DNA from: Oscheius tipulae | Lineage: Eukaryota; Nematoda; Chromadorea; Rhabditida; Rhabditidae | Length of the DNA stretch: 64,000 nt | NCBI GenBank assembly: GCA_037178975.1 | Contig: JASJZH010000001.1 | Location: forward strand, 8,106,501 to 8,170,500 | Direction of reading: 5' to 3' | Shown here: in pieces, positions 23,124 through 34,911 of the stretch | Layout of the letters: every line of letters starts with the position of its first letter | Position numbering within the stretch: position 1 is the first letter of the stretch | Program-made: the position numbers and the translations under genes | Notes under the pieces: model-generated | Databases searched by the model: none | Seen by the model: only the letters and a program-made list of their open reading frames with translations | What the model was told of the DNA's origin: nothing

Positions 23124-24433
23124 CAAGACAAGGAATTTTGTGTTCAGCTTTATAGAAATCTGTCAAGTTGTATTACTAACTCTTTCAGAAGTTGTGAAGA
23201 GGTTTCTGACGGGAAAAGTATCCTGGCGTGATGGGACCCACTTTCAAAAGCGGAGCAATCCTGAATATCCTGTGTTTGCACGCTAAACGGGCCCCGCGAG
23301 AAACATAATGTTTCGGTTCTGATGTAGTTTAACCGGACTCAAGAAAATGGGTCAAAGTCTTAAAAATTCTTCCAAAAAATAGTTGCCACAGTGTTACTTT
23401 TTTGAATGTTCTGCAAAGTTGTAGAAAAGACAGAAAGATGCATTTTTTAAAACATGGCTATGCTGAAAAAAAAGCGACAGGAAAGTATTGACATTTCTTT
23501 GGTATTTTTAAGTTAAACTAGAGGGACCAAACTTCCCTACAAAAGTGAGTACTTATCAACCTTTAGGGCCCCGCTACTTTTGGAGCCACAAATTCCCTTT
23601 TATTTGGAAAAACCATGGCATATTTTCATTTCATGAAATATGAAACACTGATCTACCCAAAGGGTTTAATCGAAAAGTTTGTCGAGCAATTAAAAATCGG
23701 TTCCCATATTTACAGCCACGGAGAAATCGTTAAACGTCTCGCGTGCCAAAAACGTAGACTCGCGAGACTCAGCTCGTAGTGAAAATAGTATTTGATTCAG
23801 TAGCCTCGAGTGTCTCACCTATTCTAATCTCATGTTATCTGCTTCGAGCAAAACGCCACAGGGGGATGCTGCCAAGCAGCTGTGACCGATTGCCGCACGA
23901 GGATAGGGGCGAGGTCGCCAGCCAAAACAATGTTTATTTCCGGCCATTCACTCTCCTCCCCTCCCCCAATATTGGTCATCATTTCTCATTTTCGTTCCCT
24001 TTTCCCTTCCCCCTCTTTTTTTTTTGCCTTGGTATCTTGAGATAGAGCCACGGAAAATATCGATTAGCTCTAATTGACAAGGCGAGGGCAGCTCCTCCCT
24101 TCTTCTTTCGCACTCACACACTGTATCATATTTTTGTTTAACAATTTAATGGTCTCCCTTCTCAATTGAGCACCCTCTACAGAATGTTTTTGGGACTTTC
24201 CAAAAGATAATTTTGTTTGGAACTTCCGAAAAAAAAACAAGCGAAGAAAAATTGCCCTAGGAAATCGCTGTGCAAACAAAGATTTGGCTGCGTAGACCTC
24301 GTGCTTGGAATACCTTGCCAAGAAATCCCCCTGTAATACTACATCTTAAATGGGGAAGACTCTTTCCAGAACCTATGACTCAGTTTTATTTACGTTCTCT
24401 TTCTTTCTTCGTGACTCATCATTTTAACTCATC
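23124..24433. other. Intergenic stretch, no gene seen
   Basis: About 1.3 kb of largely AT-rich sequence. It includes ATGTTCTGCAAAGTTGTAG near 23407, the core shared with the family X foldback elements, but clear terminal inverted repeats are not visible here. No supported gene. Confidence 0.45.
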
Positions 24434-27173
24434 ATGCAAATTCTAATTGTCAGCCAGATGCGGGTGATAATCTTCCTCTGCGCCCTCGTTATCCTGCTCG
24501 AGGCTCGCGGAGGTGGCCGAGGAGGAGGCGGTGGTCGAGGAGGAGGAGGAGGTCGAGGAGGTGGAGGTCGAGGTGGGATTGGAGGACGTGGAGGCAGTGC
24601 GGCCAGGTTTGTATCTTCATCTTTTTGGAAACCAAATCTTTTTTCTTCAGAGCCTCCGTTGCCCGTGGCTTCGCATCCAAGGCTTCCAGCAGTTTCGCAT
24701 CGGGAGCTCGGACCTCTGGTCTAGGTGCAGCAGGTAATTTCCATACTATAGGAATGCATCTGGTGGTCAGTTCATAAACCGCCCACTTAGAAACATGCGA
24801 AAACTTTAATATGAACGTGGGCGCTTTCTCGGCTGATAAGAAGACCGTAGCTCTAGGCTTCCCAGAGAGAGAGAGAGACATATTTATTGGAGATGCTCTA
24901 TAATAAGAAGATGCACTTGTTAGAACCGTTTTGGGGGGAAACCGAGATATGGTACCAGGAAGTCAAATCTGGATCGAGGAGTCCACAGCTAGATCCAATG
25001 CTAATCTTCATCCTAAAGTGCTCTAATTAATTGCCCCGTTACTGAACGAACCGGTGGTGGTACCACCTGGATTGGATGGTTTCCAGCGGCTGGAAGTTGT
25101 TCCGAATTGGTGGCGATGTCGAGTATCTGTTGACCCTCCTGTCGATCCTGTTGACTCTCCTGTCGAATCGTAGGAACTATTGCACCGCTGTTTTCTAAAT
25201 GGCTTCTGTGTAGTTTCACATAGACTGTAAGCTTACCTCTAGGCTCGTCGTCATCGATGAGTATTGGAGGCTCAGCTTCATTGCACATTACCCCCAGTGT
25301 GTCCTATTAGTACGTATTGTTTTCTGTTTAAGAAAATATGGCCCCGATAGACAATAAGCGTTCTCATTTCTAGAGCTTTGCGCCTGCAAGAGATTTCCGT
25401 TTTTCTTGGCCTTCTTGTATTGCTCTTGATATATAGTGGCACTGTCTGTCGCATGAAGACAAAAATCCATTAAAAAAAACTAAGAAAAATGAAGCGCTCA
25501 CTAACTGGGGACTAGAAATTGCGAAAAAAAATCTTATTTAAATTGACGCCCGCAATTTCGCGTCTCTTCATAAGAAGGATGATAAGAGAGACAAGAACGG
25601 TGGGAGGTGTGAGTTGCAACTCCCCATTCTTATCAGCGTAACCTCATCAGTCTCCTCTCCCGCTTAACGTGTGCTTACGTTTTTTTTATGAGGTTATACT
25701 GATAAGAATGGGTGGGAGGTGCGAATTGCATCTCCCCATTCTTGTCAGCATAATCTCATAAGTCACCTCTCCCGCTGAACGTGTGCTTACGTTTTTTTTA
25801 TGAGGTTACGCTGATAAGAATGGGGAGTTGCAACCCACACCTCCCACAGTTCTAGTCCCTCTTATCATCCTTCTTATGAAGAGACGCGAAATTGCGGGCG
25901 TCAATTCAAATAAGATTTTTTTTCGCAATTTTTAGTCCCCAGTTAGTGAGCGCTTCATTTTTCTTAGTTTTTTTTAAATGGATTTTTGTCTTCATGCGAC
26001 AGACAGTGCCACTATATATCAAGAGCAATACAAGAAGGCCAAGAAAAAAAACGGAAATATGAGGATGGCGAAGTAAATTCAAATAACCTCGATTTGAATC
26101 CGCACACATTCTAAGTCTCGAGATGTAAAGCTATCGCCAAACTGATTGCGGTTTTCCTTTCAACAGACTATAGTTCTTGACTTGCCTCTCCTCATTCCTG
26201 GCGGGAAAAATCACAATAGTATAGTTTGTTTTCGATTCTCCCGCTAGCCGCAGTTCGATTTAAGGCTAGACTCTTACAGCTAATCTCTTTGGGCATTTAC
26301 TCTCTTATTCAGCCGGCCGCACGTTTGGAGGCTCCCGCTCTGGCAGCTTCATCTACGTAAGCCCCTACGTCCCCGTCTAGTGAGTTTTGATGCTTTTTTA
26401 CCTGATGACATACTGACACAGCTATGGGCATCGGAACTACTATTGGGGATCGCGTGGCTACTCCAAGACTGGAGAAAACGTCACCACGTGCACGTTTAAT
26501 ATCACGGGAGAGGAAGACTTCAAGAATGTGAGATTCTGGACCCTTTTCAAAACTGCTCGTTCCAGTTCACCTTCGAGAACGACGAGAAGCCGACTTCATT
26601 GGTCTGGGAATGCCCGGTGAATCTCTGTGAACCGCAGATATTGGGCTGTGCTCATCCGTCCTTCGGACTCACGTAAGCTTGCTCTCTTAGCTAAAGTTTG
26701 CTTTTTTTTCAGTTGGCCTGTCATCATCACTAGTCTGGTTACTCTACTGATTCCTTGGGAGGAGATGCCGAAGTTCCTGGTAGGTGTACCGGTCCTATTT
26801 GAGTTCTGAGACACAGGGTGATCCCGACCAACTGTAATGTCTTAAAAACCGTTCTGTAGGTGTTTTCAATTGGTTCATAAACTTCCAAAAACGTTGGGGC
26901 CACGCAGGGGTCAAACCCTGTCCGCGTTTGTTTTGTATTCGGAGCGCTAACCGACTGAGCTATGGGGCAAAGACCGTCCGGTTTCTTCCCGAGGTAGATG
27001 TGCAGCCAGCCTTAAACCGTCTGATCAATGCTTTCTAGAAGAAATGTCGATCGTCTAAGGAAGCTGCTCCTTCCGAGCCATCAGTCCATTACCGAGCCGA
27101 GTATCTTCCCGCAGCTACGGATCCCAAGCAGCACCTTCCCTCCTCTTCAGTGCTCAAGGAGGTTCCTCCCTAG
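24434..27173 (+). CDS. Secreted/single-pass protein with Gly-Arg-rich region and CX module
   Basis: Exons: about 24434-24606, 24652-24732, 26313-26377, 26422-26528, about 26567-26669, 26714-26779 and 27039-27173. The start may be 24434 or the ATG at 24458, which follows AATTGTCAG|CCAG and gives a better signal peptide (MRVIIFLCALVILLEARGGG). A Gly/Arg repeat (GGGRGG units) and a Ser/Ala-rich stretch follow. Then comes a CX-type module: YYGHRNYYWGSRGY, three early features (CTF, an FTFEN strand, SLVWEC) and closing cysteines in NLCEPQILGC. A short hydrophobic segment (WPVIITSLVTLLIPW) may span the membrane, with a basic, Pro/Ser-rich tail ending LKEVPP. The CX module is nematode-specific and of unknown function. 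The 1.6-kb intron 2 carries a foldback element and the last intron a SINE copy. Confidence 0.75.
25393..26059. repeat. 667-bp foldback element with nested central duplication
   Basis: Near-perfect inverted arms of roughly 265 bp: GGACTAGAAATTGCGAAAAA on the left matches TTTTTCGCAATTTTTAGTCC on the right. The centre is a tandem pair of about 125-bp units, each carrying GTGTGCTTACGTTTTTTTTA followed by TGAGGTTA. Inverted CCCATTCTTATCAG / CTGATAAGAATGGG blocks are interleaved. It sits wholly within intron 2 of the CX-module gene and holds no credible open frame. No target-site duplication is certain. Confidence 0.85.
26818..26972 (-). repeat. SINE-like element, copy D
   Basis: Read on the minus strand: CCCCATAGCTCAGTCGGTTA (A box), then GACAGGGTTTGACCCC (B box), then the family tail with GAAAACACCTACAGAACGGT. 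The 5' and 3' ends of the head do not pair as a tRNA acceptor stem, so it is not a working tRNA gene. It lies in the last intron of the CX-module gene. Confidence 0.65.
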
Positions 27174-30114
27174 CTCTTACTCCTCACTGTCAGGTATCCC
27201 TTCTGATCTTCAATTTTCTGCTCTTTCTTTTCTTCTTGATAATTCACAATACTCCCAGACGTCTTTATCTTTTTTGTAACCCTGTAAAGAGAAAATGGAC
27301 CGAGTTTTCCAACCCAACAAATTTTCTTGAAATCACTAAAAGTCATTGAAACCTACCGTAATCGAGTCAAACCCCGCTCCCCAAGTTTTCCCACACAGCT
27401 ACAGTAACCGGGTACATCTGTAATGTTTTTCTCATAGATTTAAGCCTCATTGACCCCTTTTTTAAATCCGTGCTTTTTGATATCACAGCGCCCTATTCGG
27501 TGTTCCTATAGTTCTCCCTTGCTTCCTCACGCATGATGCTTATATTCAATTCCGAAAGAAACTTGCAATTGATATATTCTTGCTCTGCAATTTCGTAAAG
27601 TTGTATCATTGTCTTTTTATATATAATTTCCTATATCACGTTTCTTAAAGAACCTTTCCGCTCATTAACGAGGTCGCGTTTTCCTGTCTGATCACTGGTG
27701 TCATCACTAGTTCTGAATTACTACTTGCCTTGTTATCGTTGGTTTAATTGCAATTTGAGCGCCAATTTTCTTTTTCAAATAGTAATTTTTGTATATTTAA
27801 ATAGTCCATCTAATTCAAAAGAATACTTAATCGAGTAACACCTATTGTCACTAGTCTGTTCAACAGGAACGCAGTCCTTTAGATTCGCTCGTCGTTTGCA
27901 TTGAAGCTAGGGCGTAATTGCTGTTTCTTATCGGTTTCTATTTCCTGAATTGAACGAACCCAACGAGAAACAGCAAATTACGCCGAAATTTTGAACGGGT
28001 CTCGCGAGGAACGAGCCCAAAGGACTTCGAACTTTCCGACTGAACAGATTATATTCCTCTGTTGCCCAGTCTATTCATGAAAAAAAACCTTTGTAACTTA
28101 CAATGTTTCCCCTGTAGTGATTGGAGTAAAGTATCTAATTTGAAACCCTCCCTCCCCCGCCATATTTTGACTCCAAACTACATATATTTTTTGTTTAGCC
28201 TGAACACATTGTGAAGTGACGAAGTCGGTTGTCTTCTATTTTGCTTCACTTACTGTTTTTGCTCATTTTTTGCATTACGCCAAATTAAGGATCCAGCGGA
28301 ACCCCACCTCATTTGCGTTTCTTACGCTCCGTTCCAGTTACTCAAGTCATTTTCATTGTTTTCGTACCTGTATTACCCACTTTCGCTTGACCCTCGTAGT
28401 GACCACGAAAGCACAGTAGTTGACAGCCTTCTACCAAAGCTGTTCTCCTTCTCTCTTTTTGAACCTTGAAAGAATCTTGAAGGTTTTCGGCTGCTGGAGT
28501 TAGTACGGTGCTACCCCTCCCCTTTCCCATACAAAAACCAACCAAAAAGATCTGAAAACTACAAAATCCCAAAAATAAACACCCTTAGAAGCATAGGGGA
28601 CACGAGATTACAAAGACACTTTAACGTATTCTGCTATTTTCACATTCCTGTTAACAAGACTTGGCGGTTAGAAGCTCGATTACGGTGGTTCAGATTGTGT
28701 GTTCGTCCTTTTCTATGAAAAAATATGAAAGGTATTAAAATGTCCATTTTCCTTTACTTTTTTCGTTCTCCGGTTGTGTATTAATTTGAGTAATAAAGAT
28801 TGATTCAACATCGCTCCTCTGGGCTTAAGTAAGCTCACATAGCTTCCACTACTATCTGTCAGTCTGTGCTTCTCAGCCCCTTTTGAGTTCCACCTATTCT
28901 CATGTCTCTCTAGACGCACCACCACCGCAGAACCAATGTCCTCCCAAAGACTCCCAGACAGACCTAGCATATCGCCTTTAACACCTACTCACAAAACAAC
29001 TCAGTAACAAGTACCAAGTACCCTAAAGGGCTCAATGACACCTTGTTTCTTTGAAGTTTGCCTGGTTGCTATTCCCTTCTTTCGACCTGTGCTGGTCCTT
29101 CCATCTCATTGCAACCTGTCTACATGTTTCACGTCAGTCGAGCAAACGATAGGAGCAACGTGCTTCCAAAGTCGCTGCCTCTCAAACTGATTTGCCTTCG
29201 CCTGACTTAACAACAATTAGTGGGCGTACAAAGTAACTGTCTCTAATTGGTAATAAAATCTTCCGACAGACACACACAGACTTTTGGGCATCCCTACTAT
29301 CTAAAGCGCGATGGTCTCTGTGGCGGACTGTCTTTTTGTTTTTCGAGGTCACGAAACAGAAGTCAAAAATTACTAAGCAATTAGTTTACGCCCGGAGTTT
29401 CCAAGTCAAGTTTGAAGTTCGTGATAGAAAATTTTGCTTTTGTAAAGAGAAAGAGTAGGAAAAGGTAATGGCGGAAAAGATGCCTTTAGGCAGCTTGTTT
29501 AGAACTAGCTCCTACCTTTACAATTTGCAAGAGGCGTCTGCCTGAAATACATGTCAACTCTATTCTGGGATAACACTTGACAATGCTTGTAGCCTTTTCT
29601 GTCCAGTGTTATACTAGATTAGAGGTGACAAGTCAAGCCAGGACAGTTCCAGTTACAAAAAGTGCACTGACAGTTAGTCGCCAGGAGCATAAGCTACTGT
29701 TTTCATGCAGACAGACTTTCCATGTTTGAGTTGGCCAATTACTCAACAGTTAGACAGGGCTCCGTTTCCAAAATGATTGAATTCACCACTTCAAACAGAC
29801 ACACAGAGACTTATAGGTGTTTAGAACTGCATTGATAGAACTGGCGATCTGTTAAAGCTAGCTTCGTATATAGAGTGAATAGACGAAGTCGGAAAGGTGC
29901 ACAGAGACCCGAGTATGGGTGAGAGAGACACGGGACAATGATCAGGGGAGAGAGAGTGGGATATGGCAATCCATCAGACTGACTTTCTCCTATTTTCCTT
30001 CTGTACAACCACTCCAAAGGGAGAGAGAGAGAAAGGCAGCTTTCATCTAGCTGCCCGCTCTGACCACCAACCGCCCACTAGCCATCACAGTATCCGGTTG
30101 AGAGACACGTTAAT
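27174..30114. other. Intergenic stretch, no gene seen
   Basis: Nearly 3 kb without a supported gene on either strand. Open frames are short and lack splice-consistent neighbours. It contains AT-rich segments and GA/CT microsatellite-like stretches near 29935-30035, just upstream of the ZP gene. Confidence 0.45.
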
Positions 30115-32392
30115 ATGCGCTGTTCCTCTCCATTAGTCCTTCTGCTTCTGACTTTACCTGCTACCATTGTCTGCATTCCCGTACCAAATGGACAGCTGGG
30201 TAAGCTTCCACTTTCTTCTCCTTTCTACCGTAGTCCTTAGGAAATGTGGAGATCGAGTGTGGGGAGACTACCATCGAGGCGGTCTTCTTGACAGAGGCGG
30301 TCTTTGAGGGTGAGCCATGGAACAGTTCTGTATTCTTGTCATTTCAGGGAGAATTTTCGTCATTGGTCATGCTCATGACCCGAAATGTATGACTAGAGAT
30401 GTAGGCAGACGGACCACCTCGATCACCATTGACAAGAATGAATGTGGGGTGGTGACCACGAGATCGGTATGGTTTAGCTTCGTGAGCTGTCTTACACAAC
30501 TGAACCTAAAAAGATAGTCTGGTTACAACGAATAGGAACAACAAGCAAAGTATATTCCAAGACGGGGGGAAATCGAACCCTGATCCCACGGCCACTTGGC
30601 ACTGCGCCATAGGTGCAAGCCGGAGACCAAAATTTGATTGGCCTATACCCCCATCACTATCTGAGCCATTGAAGAATCTATTTACTATCCCTTTCGTTGG
30701 AGACAGGCTATAGGCAAGTCTAAACTCAAAGTTGCAGACTGATCCCAACGGCCTCTTCTCCACCGTCAAGATAATGATCTCCTTCCACAACGACTTCATT
30801 ACCAAAGTCGACCGGGTAACCCTTTTCTTTCCCATACTTTCTCAACAAGTCCTCTCCGTTTCCAGGGCTACGAAATTTCCTGTTTCTATATGGCCGGCGA
30901 TAAAACAGTCACGTATCCGATTACCGTCAACACGCCTGTAAGTTCTTTTACCAAGAAAATTTGGTCGACTGACATGGGCTGTAAAAGTCCTGTTTTGGCT
31001 CATAGGAGGCCCATAAAAGTCGCCTAAGGAAAATAGGCGAAGGTTGAGAAATCATTGAACAGTTTCTGTGAAAAATATAGCAATCTTTCAGAGCTTGGCC
31101 GGTCTGACCGAGATTGCCGAGATGCCCAGATGTCGGTATGAAGTAATTGATCCGGAGACTCGAGAACCGGCCGAGGTGGTGACTGTTGGAAGTAAACTTC
31201 TCCACAAATGGGTCTGCGAGAGTACAGCTCCAAGTGAGGGTTCCTCTTATCTTCAACAACATTTAAACAGACTTGTGGTGCATGAAGGTCCATTCGTGTC
31301 GTGTTGAAGACGGCTCAGGCACAGAGTTCACCATCCTGGACGAGAAGGGGTGAGCCTCAAAGCATCCAGATAGTTCAAAAGGTTTCCAGATGCTCAGTAG
31401 ATCGATACCTACTCGACAATTTGGAATACTCTAGCGATCTCTCTGCACAGAAAGAGGCACATGCTTTTAAGTTTGCCGACAAGGTTTTCTATTTTTACAG
31501 TTGAGAAATAGTCTATAGGTGGTGGTCAACTTCCAGTGCAGTGTGCGTCTCGATATTAAGGATGGTGAATGTCCGGTGAGTTCTAGGGGCTCCGCTAAAA
31601 TAAAAGAACTCAGATTCCCGCCTGTGAAGACCCTCTTCGGGCTGAACAGGCCAGAAAAGCCGCTGCCAGTCAATTCATTCCTCAAAGAACTACCCCGAGA
31701 CCTGCTGCTCCTGCGACAACTCGTCGTCCCGTCTTTGCTGCTCAAACAAGAGCTCCTACAACACGTCAGCCTCTGAGAAACTTCTTTACTCAACGAGTGG
31801 CCACCTCCAGAAGACCAGTGACCCGTAATCCCGTTCACCCAGTGTTCAAAAACACAAGAAAGCCTAGAAACGCGGGCTGGGCGGAGGAGGTACGTGTGTC
31901 TCTCGCGAAAACAGAGCGATACATGACTGCTTGGCGCAATGGTAGCGCGTTCGACTCCAGATCGAAAGGTTGGGCGTTCGATCCGCTCAGTGGTCAAAAG
32001 TTTTTGCTTTTTTTGCTATCGCTGAACAAAGTTTTTCGACTTGGTTTTAAAGCCGTTTAGAGGGTAGAATGTTGAGTTTTATTTTTAGATTGATGTGGAA
32101 AATCTCACTGAACAAGCTGGGGGAATTGAGATAGACGTCAGAGCACAACAGATCGACGTTTTGGACCCAGTCTTTGGTGTGTACCACTTTTTTCCAAACA
32201 CTCTTCTGAACACTCTTAGATTCTGACGCGGAAGCTGCCCGGAAGACTGAACTCCGTCGGCTTCGTCGTAACCCCAAGGACTGTGTTTCCCGGAACTTTT
32301 TCATTCTCGCTGCCTCCTCCTCTCTGGCCCTAATCACTATCCTCATCGCTACTGTCGTTCTCCTCATCTGTCGTCCAGCTTCCAAAGTCTAG
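30115..32392 (+). CDS. ZP-domain cuticlin-like membrane protein
   Basis: About ten exons join in frame. The signal peptide is MRCSSPLVLLLLTLPATIVC. The zona pellucida domain follows: GNVEIECGETTIEAVF, GRIFVIGHAHDPKCM, ITIDKNECGVVTTRS, FITKVDRGYEISCFYMAGDK, MPRCRYEVID, then LWCMKVHSCRVEDGSG with LDEKGCSVDRYLLDNLEY, AFKFADK and VNFQCSVRLDIKDGECP. This order of conserved cysteines matches nematode cuticlins, which polymerise in the extracellular cuticle. A Thr/Pro/Arg-rich region (residues after DGECP) follows, with a basic RRLRR cleavage-like site before the C-terminal membrane helix (FFILAASSSLALITILIA) and a short tail. One intron (31483-31517) is 35 nt and another (31890-32088) contains a tRNA gene. 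Which cuticlin paralogue it is remains open. Confidence 0.9.
30573..30634 (-). repeat. tRNA-like relic
   Basis: Minus-strand sequence has an A-box-like CTATGGCGCAGTGCCAAGTGG and a B-box-like AGGGTTCGATTTCCC. Arms do not fold into a complete cloverleaf by eye. It lies in an intron of the ZP gene. Confidence 0.4.
31925..31996 (+). tRNA. tRNA-Trp (anticodon CCA)
   Basis: 72 nt with a complete cloverleaf. The acceptor stem GACTGCT pairs with AGTGGTC (two G-U pairs), with discriminator A. The D-arm is GGCGCAATGGTAGCGC. The anticodon stem TTCGA/TCGAA encloses loop CTCCAGA, giving anticodon CCA. The T-arm GGGCG-TTCGATC-CGCTC has one G-U pair. There is no intron. Runs of T follow (GTTTTTGCTTTTTTT), suitable for RNA polymerase III termination. 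It is in the same orientation as, and inside intron 31890-32088 of, the ZP gene. Confidence 0.85.
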
Positions 32393-34839
32393 GAACTGAA
32401 GAGGAAGGAAAAGAAACAAAAGTACATCTCAGGAAATTATTAGAACCTAATTTTCTCTCGTGCAATGTAAATAATAAATATGGTCTCCTTCATTTCCAAG
32501 TGAGTATCGAGAGAAAAGCTCGGTAAAAGACTACCCTACAGTTTGACATAGTCGAATGCCCATCTGAAGTTTTCTGCAAAAAAACCGAGACTTTCCGTAG
32601 CCGGATGAGACCCAAATCGGCGTCTCTCCCACTGAAAGAGGAGTTTGAAGTAACGGGGTGAGGTGCCTAAACTTGAGAAAGTACAAGATTCTGGTCTCTG
32701 CTGTCTTCACGCGACTATCTTTACGTTGTTTGTTCACGTTCTCACTCCAAGCTCTGTTTTCACCTAATTCGATTGTCGCCCCAGAACAGGTTCATTAGCA
32801 TATGCGACACTGCTAAATTACGCAATGACAGGGCTAGAGAACCCGTCGTTCTGTCGCGATTAGGGAAAACATTGAGAGGAAGTTGGGGGGAGAGAAAGAC
32901 TGTCTGAGGGAGAGTCTTCTATTCCGGGACGACAATCCAAACAATCAAACCATAAATTTTAGACGGAGGACGTGAAACGACCGAGCGGACGTCCAAAATA
33001 CACTTCTTTTTGAACTGACAACGTCAGACCGCCTGGGTGTGTATCGTAAGCAAGGATTACACAGGTGACTAGTCTGGGAGAGACGCCGGGAAAGGGTTTT
33101 GTTCAAGAAAACCGTGACAAAAACAGTGTTTTCGAAAGAGGTCTGCTCTGCTCCTGGCTCAGCATCTGGCTCCCTGATATGAGGCTGTCTCTCTTTGAGG
33201 CTCAATCGCTCCATGAGCTCGAGAAAAAAACTGGGAGATACGGTAAACGACGTTTTATCGCCGTCGTTCGTGGCCTCCAAAAGACCATGGACGTCCTGTC
33301 TTTCTCTCAGTTTATGACTCTCTCTGCCCCCGTGCAGAAGGCGACATCGAGAGTCGAGAGATGGTTGTTTGATACCCACCAATTTTGATCTTGGCGACGT
33401 TTGGAGCGACGTCTTCGAGTGATCTCGGCCTCGATAACAAGCTTGGCTGTTGAGTATTAGTTTGCCGGTTCGCTAGCCTTGGGTGAGGTGAGCTTGCAAC
33501 CCGCTTCTTCCAATCGTCTTCTAGTAGACATCCCTACTCTTTCAGTCTAAAGAAAACAATGAGTACAGGGGGCTCCGAACTACCCCATCTCTGGCCCCCC
33601 TGAAGAATAACATTTTGTACTCACCATGTCACCAAGCAATTAAAGGCTCCCGGGGTCTGTGTCTCTTCAATACATGGTCGAGAGAGAGGGAGAGGGAGAG
33701 AGAGAGTGAGGAAATGCGGAAGGAACTGAACCAGTTCGCTTCACAAAAGACGCATAAGATTAGACTCTCTGACCAGAGAGATTATCTTTATTTTCCCTTC
33801 TCTAAAGGTTCAAAATTTACCACTTTGCGCGTTTGATCTTCCGTGCGTATCAGTGACAGTAATGGCTGTTTCCGAAACGAGACTGGTAGGGGGATGACCC
33901 CGCTTGAAAAATGGCTTGGCTAGAAGTCGTGTGATCAGTGGTGATGCATTTAGGACAAGTAGATAAAGCTTTTCTAGGCTTTATGCTTCTCCTAAGAATC
34001 TGGGAACTCTCTAACGCTTAGTTTTAGATTTTGTGGCTGATGCAAAAAGAATTTACAGGTTAACTAACAGGAAGAAGGTAGTCATGCAGTATAGCTGATT
34101 CAGTGACTCTTGTTTACTACAAATTCTCTTCAGCTTCCTTTCCAAATGCCCAAAAGTCAAAACAACAGAGCTGTCTAGCTGTTGAGCAAGTGGCCAAACA
34201 AACAGCTATTTTAAATTGTATCTCTGTTTATCTGGCGAAGCCAGTATTGCCAATTAGTGAGTCACTTCGTGACAGTAGGTGTTAAAGTCGACGTAAGTAA
34301 GTTTGGGAACTATTGTCTTTGGAAGAACGTTGTTTCTACTGAGGTAAACAACTGAAGGAAGACAAAGACTACACAGAATCTGGGTCAGAGGTAATAGGAA
34401 TGGGATATAAAGTAGAACCGTAAGAGCATAACTGTCACTTAAACCCGGTAAGATTATCAGAAATCGGGGATTAGAGGCCTTTGCTCTCGTCTGTACTCTT
34501 TGGTAAACCAAATTTAACGGTCGGACAAAAGAGTCTAACCTAATTAGCGTCATTGCTATTCGTAGCATATTATCCAGCCTACTTTCTTTATGTCTTCTCA
34601 GCAGCTTTCTCTGTCATCCACCCGACAAAATCCAACCTAGCCATACGTATCGAAACCAGATACATCTCTCCCGCTCAACAGTTCAAAAAGCAAACTCTTT
34701 CCTCCCCCTCCTGACTCAATAAAGTGACGTTCTAACAGGTACTGTAAGTATCTCTCTCGCGCACCCCCGTGTCCAAAAACCATTTTGGAACAGGCGGGAC
34801 GATGGGCGGGACTGTTGTTGGACCGCGACGAGACAACGA
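32393..34839. other. Intergenic stretch, no gene seen
   Basis: About 2.4 kb with no supported gene. AATAAATA near 32470 probably serves the ZP gene's 3' end. A GA-rich tract (GAGAGAGAGGGAGAGGGAGA) lies near 33679. Other open frames are short. Confidence 0.45.
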
Positions 34840-34846
34840 TATAAGA
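34840..34846 (+). promoter_or_regulatory. TATA-like box of the SXP/RAL-2 gene
   Basis: ACGATATAAGAGGG lies about 70 nt upstream of the ATG, preceded by a GGCGGGAC direct repeat (34793, 34804). Spacing is suitable for a conventional promoter. Confidence 0.4.
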
Positions 34847-34911
34847 GGGTAGTCGACCGGAGGGCCAGAATCCTCAACTTCCTTACTCATTCAGAGCAAA
34901 ATCCGAGAACT

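Noticed and set aside
25393-26059. CRISPR-like array because of repeated blocks
   Set aside because: Repeats are inverted arms with a two-unit centre, no regular spacers, and the genome is eukaryotic.
26870-26972. Possible functional tRNA on the minus strand
   Set aside because: A and B boxes are present but the acceptor ends do not pair; tail similarity places it in the SINE-like family.
27028-27279. 83-codon plus-strand frame starting with Met
   Set aside because: Overlaps the last exon of the CX-module gene in another frame; the in-frame exon continues the upstream protein and ends cleanly.
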